A DNA stretch of 28,216 nt, taken from contig JBBTTY010000029.1 of NCBI GenBank assembly GCA_038063975.1, forward strand, positions 1 to 28,216. The letters run 5' to 3'. The notes under the pieces were generated by a model that did no database searches, was not told the origin of the DNA, and worked only from the letters and a program-made list of their open reading frames with translations. This document shows, in pieces, positions 15,145-22,394 of this stretch. The position numbers were made by a program, and so were the translations under genes. Position 1 is the stretch's first letter. Every line of letters starts with the position of its first letter. Origin of the DNA: UBA6065 sp038063975 (GTDB taxonomy: Bacteria; Patescibacteriota; Minisyncoccia; Phycocordibacterales; UBA6065).

Positions 15145-15741
15145 CTATTTATATTTTTGAAGAATCTTGAAGTCTTCCAATAAGATTGTTTTCATAGAGC
15201 CATTATAGAGGGCTACGGCCGGATGATACAAGGCAACGACGGTTACAGGCCCATACGAAGCCTGACCAACGAATTCTCTGCCATGAATTTTTGAAACACT
15301 TTCGAGCACTGCGCCGAGTCCATATTTCTCAAAAATATATTTCATAGAATGCCTGCCGAGAGTGGCGATGATTTTTGGTCGGAGAATTTCAATCTGGCGT
15401 TCGAGAAATGCGCCATAGAGCGTAATTTCATATGGACTAGGATCGCGGTTGCCTTCAGGCCGATCCTTTACCAAATTGGTCACGTACACTGATTTTCTAT
15501 CCATGTCTATAGAAACCAAGAGCTCGTTCAGTAATTTTCCAGACCGTCCACAAAAAGGCCTGGCTGTTTTTGCTTCGTTTTCCCCCGGCGCTTCACCTAC
15601 AAATATGATATGCGCTTCGTGGTTTCCCTCACCTATGACGGGAAAATATTTGTTAGCGAGCCGATATTCATATAAAGGCGATTCTTTGAGTGTCAGAATC
15701 TCATCTCTTATCTTCTTTAGTTCTTCCGTCCTTGAATTCAT
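15145..15741 (-). CDS. Uracil-DNA glycosylase, family 4-like, lacking Fe-S cysteines
   Basis: Predicted to remove uracil from DNA in base-excision repair. It is 198 aa. Motif A is VGEAPGENE (residues 48-56). It continues with PFCGRSGKLLNELL, VTNLVKDRPEGNRDPSPYE and LRPKIIATLGRHS. The motif-B region is VVALYHPAVALYN. Family-4 enzymes normally bind a 4Fe-4S cluster through four cysteines, including one in the KCRPPxNR motif; here that position is Asp93, and the whole protein has only one Cys (Cys64). The cluster therefore cannot form in the usual way. Fold assignment is firm; activity without the cluster is inference. Confidence 0.88.
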   Translation of the reverse strand: MNSRTEELKKIRDEILTLKESPLYEYRLANKYFPVIGEGNHEAHIIFVGEAPGENEAKTARPFCGRSGKLLNELLVSIDMDRKSVYVTNLVKDRPEGNRDPSPYEITLYGAFLERQIEILRPKIIATLGRHSMKYIFEKYGLGAVLESVSKIHGREFVGQASYGPVTVVALYHPAVALYNGSMKTILLEDFKILQKYK

Positions 15742-15747
15742 GCATAC

Positions 15748-15756
15748 AGTATAACA
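15748..15756 (-). promoter_or_regulatory. Extended -10, leaderless-type promoter of the uracil-DNA glycosylase gene
   Basis: Minus strand TG-T-TATACT (TG at 15755-15756, hexamer at 15748-15753), then 6 nt (GTATGC) to the ATG at 15741. There is no convincing -35, as expected for extended -10 promoters. It abuts the terminator hairpin 15758-15782. Confidence 0.55.
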
Positions 15757-15782
15757 AAGCGCACCCTAATCATGGGTGCGCT
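15754..15782 (-). terminator. Terminator overlapping the end of the 84-aa gene
   Basis: A perfect 9-bp GC-rich stem AGCGCACCC/GGGTGCGCT (15758-15766 with 15774-15782) with a 7-nt loop, followed on the minus strand by TTTGTTA. The stop codon (15766-15768) lies at the loop edge and the last codons form one arm. The U-run is short. Confidence 0.6.
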
Positions 15783-16020
15783 GAAACTCTTCTGCTTCAT
15801 CGCTGTCTAAGAACTTCAATATGGCCACGTTTCTAGATTGCGTATCAACAGGCTCTTCGGCAGTTCTTTTTAAAAAATCGAATGCCATGAGAGCTTGTCG
15901 CACATTCCTTTGACGCATTTTCCATTCTGCAACGACAATGGGAGAAAGAGGAAGTGCGAGCATACGATCGCACTCAGACAGACCTATCAAGAGACGGTCA
16001 TGAGATAAATGTTCTAACAT
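15766..16020 (-). CDS. Hypothetical protein, 84 aa
   Basis: I do not recognise this protein. It is 84 aa, mostly helical in composition, beginning MLEHLSHDRLLIGLSECDRM and ending with an acidic stretch (FLDSDEAEEFQRTHD). It has no membrane segment or signal peptide and one Cys. It lies between the RecB-type nuclease gene (69 nt upstream) and the uracil-DNA glycosylase gene, with a clean terminator after it. A GATAAT/TAATAC stretch lies 20-30 nt before the ATG and may be its promoter. Being the only sensible frame in the interval supports it as a gene. Confidence 0.6.
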   Translation of the reverse strand: MLEHLSHDRLLIGLSECDRMLALPLSPIVVAEWKMRQRNVRQALMAFDFLKRTAEEPVDTQSRNVAILKFLDSDEAEEFQRTHD

Positions 16021-16089
16021 GTGTGGTTAGGGTTTATCTCATTGTATTATCATTTCTTCCCTGCGACTAGTAGGTTATACACACCTACA

Positions 16090-16860
16090 TTATTTTTTTG
16101 TCTGAACCTCGAGCGCTAATTTACGGTAATTGCAGTATTCGCACATAGAATTAGGTTTTGGCAATTTGCTTGATTCGAGACATTCCTTCGCCTCAAGTAT
16201 CTTGTCCTCTACCCACCCGTCCGATCCAGTGTACGCTATGAGAACAACTTCAAAATCAAGCCTGCCGTCAAAAGCCTTGCGATCGCGCCGCCCATTTGCA
16301 TATACAAAATAGCCCGTATTCGAAACCTTGAATCCTTTGCGACGTAAAAGCCATTGATAAACTTCCATTTGCCTCTTGTAGCCATCCTGCCACTCGGCAT
16401 CGAGGTTTACCTTCTCGTCCTTTGAGGTTGCCTTGTAATCAACGACGATGAGCTCGCCTGCTTTGTTTACCCACACATCGTCAATAGCACCGCTTATGAG
16501 AAATCCGGATTTTTTGTGATGATATTGTATACCTTCAAAGTTCTCCCTCCATGTATTCAATTCTTTGTGAACAAAAGGCACAGCATCAACTCCATATTGC
16601 AACATGAGAGGATGGCTTGTCGCACCGGCACGGTGTATATCGAATTCTTTTTTGAGCAGGAAATCAACAGCGGAATTGAGGTTGAAAGGAAACCCCTTCG
16701 GTCTGGCGACACCCAGCTTGTTGTCTATGTAAAAACAGCGTGGGCATTCGACAAAGAGCTCGAGTTTCGAGCGCGATAGTTTCCATTTGGCACCGCCGTA
16801 GTTCCAGTCTTTGCTTCGCACAGCTTTTGGTCCGTAATTGTTTTTCATAAATTTTTTCAT
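16090..16860 (-). CDS. RecB-family PD-(D/E)XK nuclease with paired CxxC motifs
   Basis: 256 aa. Nuclease core: SGAIDDVWV with Asp127/Asp128, ELIVVDYKATS giving Asp141-x-Lys143, and the RecB-family motif Q164-MEV-Y168. The N-terminus has SKLELFVECPRCFYI with Cys39 and Cys42. The C-terminus has CEYC (Cys240, Cys243). Terminal cysteine pairs bracketing a RecB core are the arrangement of Cas4/AddB-type nucleases that hold a 4Fe-4S cluster; here it is 2+2 rather than Cas4's usual 1+3, so cluster binding is only suggested. No cas genes or CRISPR array are present. It starts 10 nt after the ATP-cone/Mrr gene and is almost surely co-transcribed with it. Confidence 0.85.
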   Translation of the reverse strand: MKKFMKNNYGPKAVRSKDWNYGGAKWKLSRSKLELFVECPRCFYIDNKLGVARPKGFPFNLNSAVDFLLKKEFDIHRAGATSHPLMLQYGVDAVPFVHKELNTWRENFEGIQYHHKKSGFLISGAIDDVWVNKAGELIVVDYKATSKDEKVNLDAEWQDGYKRQMEVYQWLLRRKGFKVSNTGYFVYANGRRDRKAFDGRLDFEVVLIAYTGSDGWVEDKILEAKECLESSKLPKPNSMCEYCNYRKLALEVQTKK

Positions 16861-16870
16861 ATATCGGCCA

Positions 16871-17704
16871 TCAACCGCAGAGAGTTTCCACCTCCTCCAA
16901 AATCTGTTTGATTTTTGCTTTGTCTATGCCATAATTCGGCAAATCGAATTGACGCTCCCGCACATGCTTGCACAAAACCAGACCTGCATCCAAGAGAGAT
17001 TTTTTCTCCATTTGAGAGAGAGTTGTAAGTGATGTCAATGGGTGTAATCCAGCTTCGTTAACCAGATCTTCCAAATTGCCTTTGCGTGGATAGTTCCAAC
17101 CAACGAGAGAAAGTCCTCGACATTCGGCATATCGGATAGCATGATCTGTAAATTTTGTATTCGTAAATAACTGAAAAGACGTAATCTTTCTCGATTTTCC
17201 ACCATATTCATATACACCCTCCCGCAAGTCGTCAAATCGCGCTTTTACATAGAGAGCGATTTTGAGATCGGATTTCAATCCCGGCTCATTGTGAAATTTG
17301 GCCTCAACCATGACAAGTTCATTTCCCTTCCAAGCGATCACATCAATCTCATGTTCGATGCAATGCCCCTCTACGATCTGGTCAGTCAGAGCTTCATAAC
17401 CTTCGGCTTTGAATATTTCCGCTACGAATTTTTCAAAAGGAAAGCCTGCCGGACCGAGATCTGAAATTGCTCGTTTCATAGAATATCGCAGAGCGACCGG
17501 ACCAGCAGAGTGCCGCAGAATATCAAAAGCGTGGCGATATATTTCACTGGTGGTCATGCCATCTACAAGCTCTCTCTGTATGTGTAAGAGCACTTTTTCT
17601 GCTTGCTCTCGGTTGGCCCCAGCTTTTTCGAGAGACGACATCAGTTTTGCCGATTCAAAAACCTCTCTCTCACCTGTCGATTTGATGATCAAAGAAGATG
17701 ACAT
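16871..17704 (-). CDS. ATP-cone domain fused to Mrr-like restriction endonuclease
   Basis: 277 aa. Residues 4-85 form an ATP-cone (IIKSTGEREVFESAKLMSSL...LRYSMKRAI), the nucleotide-sensing module best known from ribonucleotide reductases and NrdR. Residues ~88-200 are a PD-(D/E)XK Mrr-like domain: PFEKFVAEIFKAEGYE, then IDVIAW (Asp121) and VMVEAKFH (Glu134, Lys136). The remaining C-terminus is helical (DLVNEAGLHPLTSLTTLS...). ATP-cone/Mrr fusions exist in databases (general knowledge); their role is not settled. A TATAAT box lies 6 nt before the ATG and overlaps the mnmA stop codon. It forms a two-gene unit with the RecB-type nuclease. Confidence 0.87.
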   Translation of the reverse strand: MSSSLIIKSTGEREVFESAKLMSSLEKAGANREQAEKVLLHIQRELVDGMTTSEIYRHAFDILRHSAGPVALRYSMKRAISDLGPAGFPFEKFVAEIFKAEGYEALTDQIVEGHCIEHEIDVIAWKGNELVMVEAKFHNEPGLKSDLKIALYVKARFDDLREGVYEYGGKSRKITSFQLFTNTKFTDHAIRYAECRGLSLVGWNYPRKGNLEDLVNEAGLHPLTSLTTLSQMEKKSLLDAGLVLCKHVRERQFDLPNYGIDKAKIKQILEEVETLCG

Positions 17705-17710
17705 ACCTCA

Positions 17711-17716
17711 ATTATA
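17711..17716 (-). promoter_or_regulatory. Leaderless-type -10 box of the ATP-cone/Mrr gene
   Basis: A perfect TATAAT on the minus strand, 6 nt before the ATG at 17704. It contains the mnmA stop codon TAA (17712-17714). There is no clear -35. AGGAGG lies further upstream, inside the mnmA coding end, too far to serve as a ribosome site. Confidence 0.5.
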
Positions 17717-18776
17717 TTACAATCCCGCCTCCTAGACACTCTTTTTCATCGTATACAACAATTGACTGCCCAGAAGCTATGATCAGAGGATTTTCAAATA
17801 TAATATTCACTTCTTTTTCTTTTAACTCAAGTTGGCACAACAAAAGATCTCCGAGATGCCGTATTCGAGCGGTGTATTTTTTCTGAAGTTTCGGAGCACT
17901 CGATATCCAATTTATAAAACCGAGTTTATATTCCTTCTTTTCTGCTGAAAGCGTTCCTTCGGGTGATTTATGAGAAACGGTCAATGTGTTTTTCTTTATA
18001 TCACGGCTGGTGACATAATATGGCTTTTCGGCTGGAGTTTTTTTTGTATATTCAAATCCAAATCTTTCTCCGAGAGTATAAAACAGCGCTCCATTATGTT
18101 TGCTTAGAATATTCCCCTTTTCATCTAGTACATTTCCCTTCTTCGGTTCTATGTAATGAGATAAAAATTCTTTTATATCTACTTTGCCTATAAAACAAAG
18201 TCCTTGGCTATCTCTTTTTTCCGCGACTGGTAAATTAAATTTACGGGCCAGTTTGCGAGTCTCTGATTTCTCCGTATTGCCTACAGGAAATAATGTTTTT
18301 GAAAGCTCTCGTTGTGTCAGAGTCCAGAGGAAATATGTCTGATCTTTGCCTTGATCCGCTCCAGCTATGAGTTTGAAAGCTCTGTCTTTTTCTTTTATTT
18401 GCGCATAATGTCCAGTGGCAATGTAATCAGCCCCTCGGGCCATAGCCCAATTGAAAAAACCACCAAATTTTACATATTTATTACACATCACATCTGGGTT
18501 AGGAGTCTTACCGGATTTATATTCGTTAATCATATAATCAACCACGTCTTTTTTGTATTCCTTTTCGAGATCGAGAGTTACAAAAGGAATACCGAGCTTT
18601 ACACACACCCGCATGGCGTCGAGCCTATCATCTCGCCACGTACATGCCATCCAATCTGGCTGCCAGACTTTTATAAAAACACCTGTCACGGTAAAACCCT
18701 GCTCTTTTAACAGAGTGGCCGAAACAGATGAATCCACTCCCCCCGACATGCCGACATAAACTTTCTTTTCTTTCAT
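17712..18776 (-). CDS. mnmA: tRNA-specific 2-thiouridylase MnmA
   Basis: Makes 2-thiouridine at the wobble position of Lys, Glu and Gln tRNAs. It is 354 aa. The PP-loop ATP site MSGGVDSS is at residues 10-17. The two catalytic cysteines are at the expected sites: Cys98 in GKTPNPDVMCNKYVKF and Cys194 in DSQGLCFIG. The central segment GADYIATGHYAQI and the C-terminal beta domain are also present. Its start lies 26 nt from structured element E3, so its promoter must lie against or within that element. Confidence 0.97.
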   Translation of the reverse strand: MKEKKVYVGMSGGVDSSVSATLLKEQGFTVTGVFIKVWQPDWMACTWRDDRLDAMRVCVKLGIPFVTLDLEKEYKKDVVDYMINEYKSGKTPNPDVMCNKYVKFGGFFNWAMARGADYIATGHYAQIKEKDRAFKLIAGADQGKDQTYFLWTLTQRELSKTLFPVGNTEKSETRKLARKFNLPVAEKRDSQGLCFIGKVDIKEFLSHYIEPKKGNVLDEKGNILSKHNGALFYTLGERFGFEYTKKTPAEKPYYVTSRDIKKNTLTVSHKSPEGTLSAEKKEYKLGFINWISSAPKLQKKYTARIRHLGDLLLCQLELKEKEVNIIFENPLIIASGQSIVVYDEKECLGGGIVI

Positions 18777-18802
18777 ACATGAACTTTAAATAAAATACAG
18801 GT

Positions 18803-18924
18803 GGTAAGCAAGCGAAAGAAATGTTTGTGTGGAGCACGGAGATTTTCTTGCTAGAAAATCTCCTCGGCTTCGGCCTCGTCAGACCTCAGGCGTCTCCACA
18901 CAAACATTTCTTTTGCTTGCTACC
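18803..18924. repeat. Structured inverted-repeat element E3
   Basis: A 31-32-nt arm (18803-18834, GGTAAGCAAGCGAAAG...) pairs with 18894-18924 along its full length, with one bulged A and one G-T wobble. The 59-nt core holds GGAGATTTTCT-TGCT-AGAAAATCTCC (an 11-bp hairpin, 18838-18863), GGC-TTCG-GCC (a UUCG-type tetraloop) and AGAC/GTCT. The mltG stop codon (18920-18922) is inside the arm. The core sequence is not clearly homologous to E1/E2; only CGTGCT next to the last hairpin and the general multi-hairpin architecture are shared. Confidence 0.85.
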
Positions 18925-19885
18925 TTAAATATTTTTCCTTATTTGCCACATGCTCGTCATGTGTCACAGCATAATGCATATTTCCCTCATCATCTGACAA
19001 ATAGAAATAATATTTCGTAACTATTGGATGAACAGTGGCTCTGATAGCATCCAAACCGGGATTTGAAATTGGTGTTGGGGGCAAGCCTCGGTGGACATAC
19101 GTATTGTACGGCGAATCTATTTTTAAGTCTTCAAGTGTTAGGTCTTTACTATTTTTTTTGCCATTCACAAAAACAAAGGCTGCATCAACCTGCAGAGGCA
19201 TGCCCTGATCAAAACGTTTCCACAAAATTCCTGATATAATCTCGCGTGTTTCAATCGTCCTCGCCTCTTCTTCTATGATAGAAGCCATATTTATGACGTC
19301 TCTTATAGGCCTGCCGAATGCTTTGATTTCACTCGCCAGAGTTTCGATTCGTTTTTGATAATTGAGAAGCATGACATCTATGACATCTTCGACTGTAATA
19401 TTCGGCAAAAATAGATATGTATCGGGAAATAAATATCCTTCATACGGAGTAGCCAAAGTTATAAATTTCTCTTGATTAAAGTGAGTAAATTTTTTCTGCT
19501 TGCCAAAAAGCTCGGCGATTTCTTTGGAATTAAAACCTTCGGGGACAGTGATCCTGACGTCTTTCAAGTCGTATCGACTATGTGAGAAACGCCAAGCTAA
19601 TGTAATGACATTTTGAATATTTTCTAGATAATAGTCACCGGCCGTCAGTCCTCTGCCACCGCCGAATAAAACCATAAATGTCTTGAAAACAAAAGATGAT
19701 TTTATGATTTTCATATCTTTCAGTGTTCCTGCCCAATCTCCGAGAGTTTGACCCTTTTCTACAGTTACAACCGTGTCAATCGGAAATTGAGCTGGTGCAG
19801 AGATATGCAAATAAATAAATAAAAATAAAAGAACAACAAAAACTATCCCGCCGAAAAATGAAAACTTTCGAGGAGTATCGTCCAT
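18920..19885 (-). CDS. mltG: Endolytic murein transglycosylase MltG (YceG-like)
   Basis: Membrane-anchored enzyme that cuts nascent glycan strands and sets their length. It is 321 aa. There is one N-terminal membrane helix at residues ~10-29 (FFGGIVFVVLLFLFIYLHI). A LysM-like stretch (VVTVEKGQTLGDWAGTLKD) follows. The catalytic YceG domain has MASIIEEEA at residues 200-208, with Glu205 at the family's catalytic position. It also has IDSPYNTYVHRGLPPTPISNPG and ends near HDEHVANKEKYLR, matching the family C-terminus. It follows the membrane protein gene by 12 nt. Confidence 0.97.
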   Translation of the reverse strand: MDDTPRKFSFFGGIVFVVLLFLFIYLHISAPAQFPIDTVVTVEKGQTLGDWAGTLKDMKIIKSSFVFKTFMVLFGGGRGLTAGDYYLENIQNVITLAWRFSHSRYDLKDVRITVPEGFNSKEIAELFGKQKKFTHFNQEKFITLATPYEGYLFPDTYLFLPNITVEDVIDVMLLNYQKRIETLASEIKAFGRPIRDVINMASIIEEEARTIETREIISGILWKRFDQGMPLQVDAAFVFVNGKKNSKDLTLEDLKIDSPYNTYVHRGLPPTPISNPGLDAIRATVHPIVTKYYFYLSDDEGNMHYAVTHDEHVANKEKYLR

Positions 19886-19897
19886 TTTGTTTGTTTT

Positions 19898-21205
19898 CTA
19901 TATGGGCAAATTAGCCGGCGCTTCCGCCCGTTTGGATGGAATGCGTTTGAGAGCCGGAGCACGAGAAGTGCTACCCGGAAAATGATAGAGTGTGGCGAGC
20001 TCTTCTGTATTCATGACCAAAGCCGGTTTGGCTTTTGCCACAGTACCCCACGGTAAAAAAGGTATATGGGGACCTCTTTGATACGGATAAAAAAAATACG
20101 AACGCAATTGATAACAATGAAAGAGATGTTCTGCCAATTTTCTATTTCGCGGAGTGAAAAATTTTTGAAGAAAGGGAAAATAGGTGGCTGGATCTTGCCA
20201 ATAATAACTATAATCCTGATCATCTGGTCTTATGCTGTTTAGATTGGTCGAACCGAATTGACGGAAAGCACCTTTTATAACATCCATCCTGATATGACTG
20301 TTCTGGCCTTTTGGATACACCTGAATACACCTGATGCCGATATCAAGTGGAAGTTTGGCAGTACTTCGTGCCAATGCGTCTATGAGATCTTTCTTTTCGG
20401 TGGTCATTTTCGCTTGGGAAGGTACCAGTTGACCATCTCGTTCCACAGAGGCCGAATCAATAATTTTTTGGATTTCTAATTTCGATTCATCGAGCCATTT
20501 GTCTGGCATTTTCTGGTTGAAGAGATTTGACTCGGCTTTGTGCGCTCGAGCGATAAATTGAAACCAAATTTGATCATTTTTGTCAGTGGTTCCCAAGATT
20601 TCTATAAGAGAAACCAGGGGATCGACCTTGAACTCTTCATCAGGGTCTTCGGACAGACCATAATCCACGTATGTTTTTATAGGATACGGATTCGGTTTTA
20701 CAAAATCGTACTGGCATAGCCAGACATCCAGTTTGTCTCGGTTTTCCGCTACATATTTCGTATAATCTTCAACCTCATGAATAGCGACATCTGGATATTG
20801 GGCATAAATATTGGCCATGAGAAAATTTTTCTGGCTTTCAAAACACCATATATAGAAACGCACTTCACCATTGATAGCCACGAGCTCCAGAGACGCCCAT
20901 GGTCTAGTTTTACCTTGCCAGTAGCGTTCGTGTGGAGTGCCTTCACCACCTGTCTGAATGAGAGCGTTTAGAACCAATTCCATGGCCGCTGGAGATTTAT
21001 TGGTTTCTGCAGGCAACTTTATTTCCAGAACGGAATATTTTCTAGACATATGCCACGCAAAATGAACGTACCTGACCCACATTTCCCATACTAGAGGAAC
21101 AAGGACTAATGGAATCCAAAGGACAGAGAGAAAGACGACCCAATTAAACGACTCCGGCAGAGCCGTATTGAAAACAAAATTTAAAAAATCATTCCAGAGA
21201 TTCAC
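19898..21205 (-). CDS. Membrane-anchored protein of a Patescibacteria-type family (unknown function)
   Basis: About 435 aa from a GTG at 21205. One strong membrane segment at residues ~22-42 (VVFLSVLWIPLVLVPLVWEMW) is followed by a soluble cytoplasm-size domain. That domain has VLEIKLPAETNKSPAAMELV, ALIQTGGEGTPHERY, FYIWCFESQKNFLMANIYAQ and YPDVAIHEVEDYTKYV. The pattern recalls a CPR family (DUF8128-like) often encoded near VirB4/TraG-type ATPases; this is from memory and unverified, and no such ATPase is in the window. The frame extends to a TTG at 21220, but TATTAT lies exactly 6 nt before GTG 21205, so I prefer that start. It is probably co-transcribed with mltG. Confidence 0.72.
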   Translation of the reverse strand: MNLWNDFLNFVFNTALPESFNWVVFLSVLWIPLVLVPLVWEMWVRYVHFAWHMSRKYSVLEIKLPAETNKSPAAMELVLNALIQTGGEGTPHERYWQGKTRPWASLELVAINGEVRFYIWCFESQKNFLMANIYAQYPDVAIHEVEDYTKYVAENRDKLDVWLCQYDFVKPNPYPIKTYVDYGLSEDPDEEFKVDPLVSLIEILGTTDKNDQIWFQFIARAHKAESNLFNQKMPDKWLDESKLEIQKIIDSASVERDGQLVPSQAKMTTEKKDLIDALARSTAKLPLDIGIRCIQVYPKGQNSHIRMDVIKGAFRQFGSTNLNSIRPDDQDYSYYWQDPATYFPFLQKFFTPRNRKLAEHLFHCYQLRSYFFYPYQRGPHIPFLPWGTVAKAKPALVMNTEELATLYHFPGSTSRAPALKRIPSKRAEAPANLPI

Positions 21206-21211
21206 GCATAT

Positions 21212-21217
21212 ATAATA
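21212..21217 (-). promoter_or_regulatory. Leaderless-type -10 box of the membrane protein gene
   Basis: TATTAT on the minus strand, 6 nt before GTG 21205. A -35 would fall inside the arm of element E2, and no good match is visible. Overlapping TATATA makes the exact hexamer uncertain. Confidence 0.4.
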
Positions 21218-21221
21218 CAAG

Positions 21222-21350
21222 AAAAAAGTAGCGAAAGAAAGTTTACGAGCGAAGACTTTCGGAGGACGTGAAGACGTCCGAGAATGAGACGGCTCGCCAG
21301 CAGGTGAGAATGTCGTGCTGAGCGAGTAAACTTTCTTTCGCTACTTTTTT
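21222..21350. repeat. Structured repeat element E2 (79-nt core in a 25-bp perfect inverted repeat)
   Basis: 21222-21246 (AAAAAAGTAGCGAAAG...) is perfectly complementary to 21326-21350: 19 bp of mixed sequence plus A6/T6. The core 21247-21325 matches the E1 core in length (79 nt) with 7 differences. The second hairpin is CTCGCC-AGCA-GGTGAG against CTGGCC-AGTA-GGCCAG in E1. One G-C pair is swapped to C-G and one becomes G-T, so pairing is kept. T-runs leave the stem on both strands, so it could terminate transcription both ways. It starts 12 nt after the sigma4/HARE stop codon. Confidence 0.9.
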
Positions 21351-21362
21351 ACTTTCAATCTT

Positions 21363-22394
21363 TTAAGCTACGACTGAATACTTGCCGTCTTTGTCTTTCT
21401 TGAAATATTTCGGGTTCTGGAGGTTGACCAAAATAGTGTTTTCTTTTACATAGCGTTCTTTCAAAACTTTGTCTATTATTTCTTTTTTGCCGAGCGGACC
21501 GTGTTTTTCGAGAATTTTCTTTATGACATCCTTTACGACGCCTGACATGTAGCCCCATTCGGATAGAGCATAGAGTCCGCGACCGACCAAGACGAATCGT
21601 GGATCTTTTATGAGCTCATTATGAGTGGTAGCGATATGAGCCTTTCTGTTGAAAAGTTTTTCAATCTGCTTTGCCACTTCGCGGAAATGTATAGGCGAGC
21701 CGTGTTTTCTGATGACTAGAAAAGCATAATCACGCATGCCTTTAGCTTTTATATTCGGAGAATGGGAAACACCCCATTCGCCCAGAGGGTTTTTAGCGAC
21801 TTTTTTGGAAATTGAAAGCCAGCGCTTTAGAATTTCATCATTTCTATACCGATCATTTAAATCTTCGATGTGATTTAGAAAGGTATCGATCATTTCCGAT
21901 TCTGGAATGATATCATCGTCCTTTAAATTTTTATACAGCTTTTTGAGCGCTTCTTCGACTTTCTTTGAAGTGGTTTCATCGACATGCCAACGATGTTTAA
22001 AATGTTCGTCTTCCTTTTGCCACTTGAAAGTACGACCGAGAACGAGAAGAAAATAAATATGATTTTGAACCGAAAGATCTCTGGAGACACTGTCGAGGAG
22101 ATCTTCTTCGGCAATGATGCTTCCCATATCACTCATCATCACTTCTAGTTCTTTGAAAGCACTAGCCTGCATTTCATATTCTTTGGATTTTTGGATATTG
22201 GCAATAGCGTAGTTTTCTATCTGTCGAACACGTTCGCGCGTAATGCCATAGGTCTTGCCTATGGCTTCGAGAGTCATTTTCTCGGAATTTTTGCCGAGAC
22301 CGTAGCGTTTGATGATGACTTCTTGGGCGCGATCAGGTAAACTCTTCAAAAGTGCTTTTACTACTAGCTTTGGTTTGATTGTAAGTGTTGCCAT
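21363..22394 (-). CDS. Sigma-70 region 4 / HARE-HTH fusion regulator
   Basis: 343 aa. Residues ~17-70 are a sigma-70 region-4 helix-turn-helix (LPDRAQEVIIKRYGLG ... TLEAIGKTYGITRERVRQIE). There is no region 2, so it is not a full sigma factor. The middle is helical. Residues ~215-285 form a HARE-HTH winged helix (AFLVIRKHGSPIHFREVAKQI ... KDPRFVLVGRGLYALSEWG), the domain of the RNA polymerase delta subunit. A last small winged segment ends KYFKKDKDGKYSVVA. It likely binds DNA and RNA polymerase to modulate transcription; targets are unknown. The 5' leader holds a threefold ACTCCC repeat just before the ATG. Sigma4-HARE fusions have been described in domain surveys. Confidence 0.88.
   Translation of the reverse strand: MATLTIKPKLVVKALLKSLPDRAQEVIIKRYGLGKNSEKMTLEAIGKTYGITRERVRQIENYAIANIQKSKEYEMQASAFKELEVMMSDMGSIIAEEDLLDSVSRDLSVQNHIYFLLVLGRTFKWQKEDEHFKHRWHVDETTSKKVEEALKKLYKNLKDDDIIPESEMIDTFLNHIEDLNDRYRNDEILKRWLSISKKVAKNPLGEWGVSHSPNIKAKGMRDYAFLVIRKHGSPIHFREVAKQIEKLFNRKAHIATTHNELIKDPRFVLVGRGLYALSEWGYMSGVVKDVIKKILEKHGPLGKKEIIDKVLKERYVKENTILVNLQNPKYFKKDKDGKYSVVA

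Noticed and set aside
16090..16860. Calling the nuclease Cas4
   Set aside because: There are no cas neighbours or CRISPR array, and the cysteines are arranged 2+2 rather than the usual Cas4 1+3.
21363..22394. Calling this gene a sigma factor
   Set aside because: Only region 4 is present; region 2, needed for -10 recognition and melting, is absent, and HARE-HTH occupies the C-terminus.
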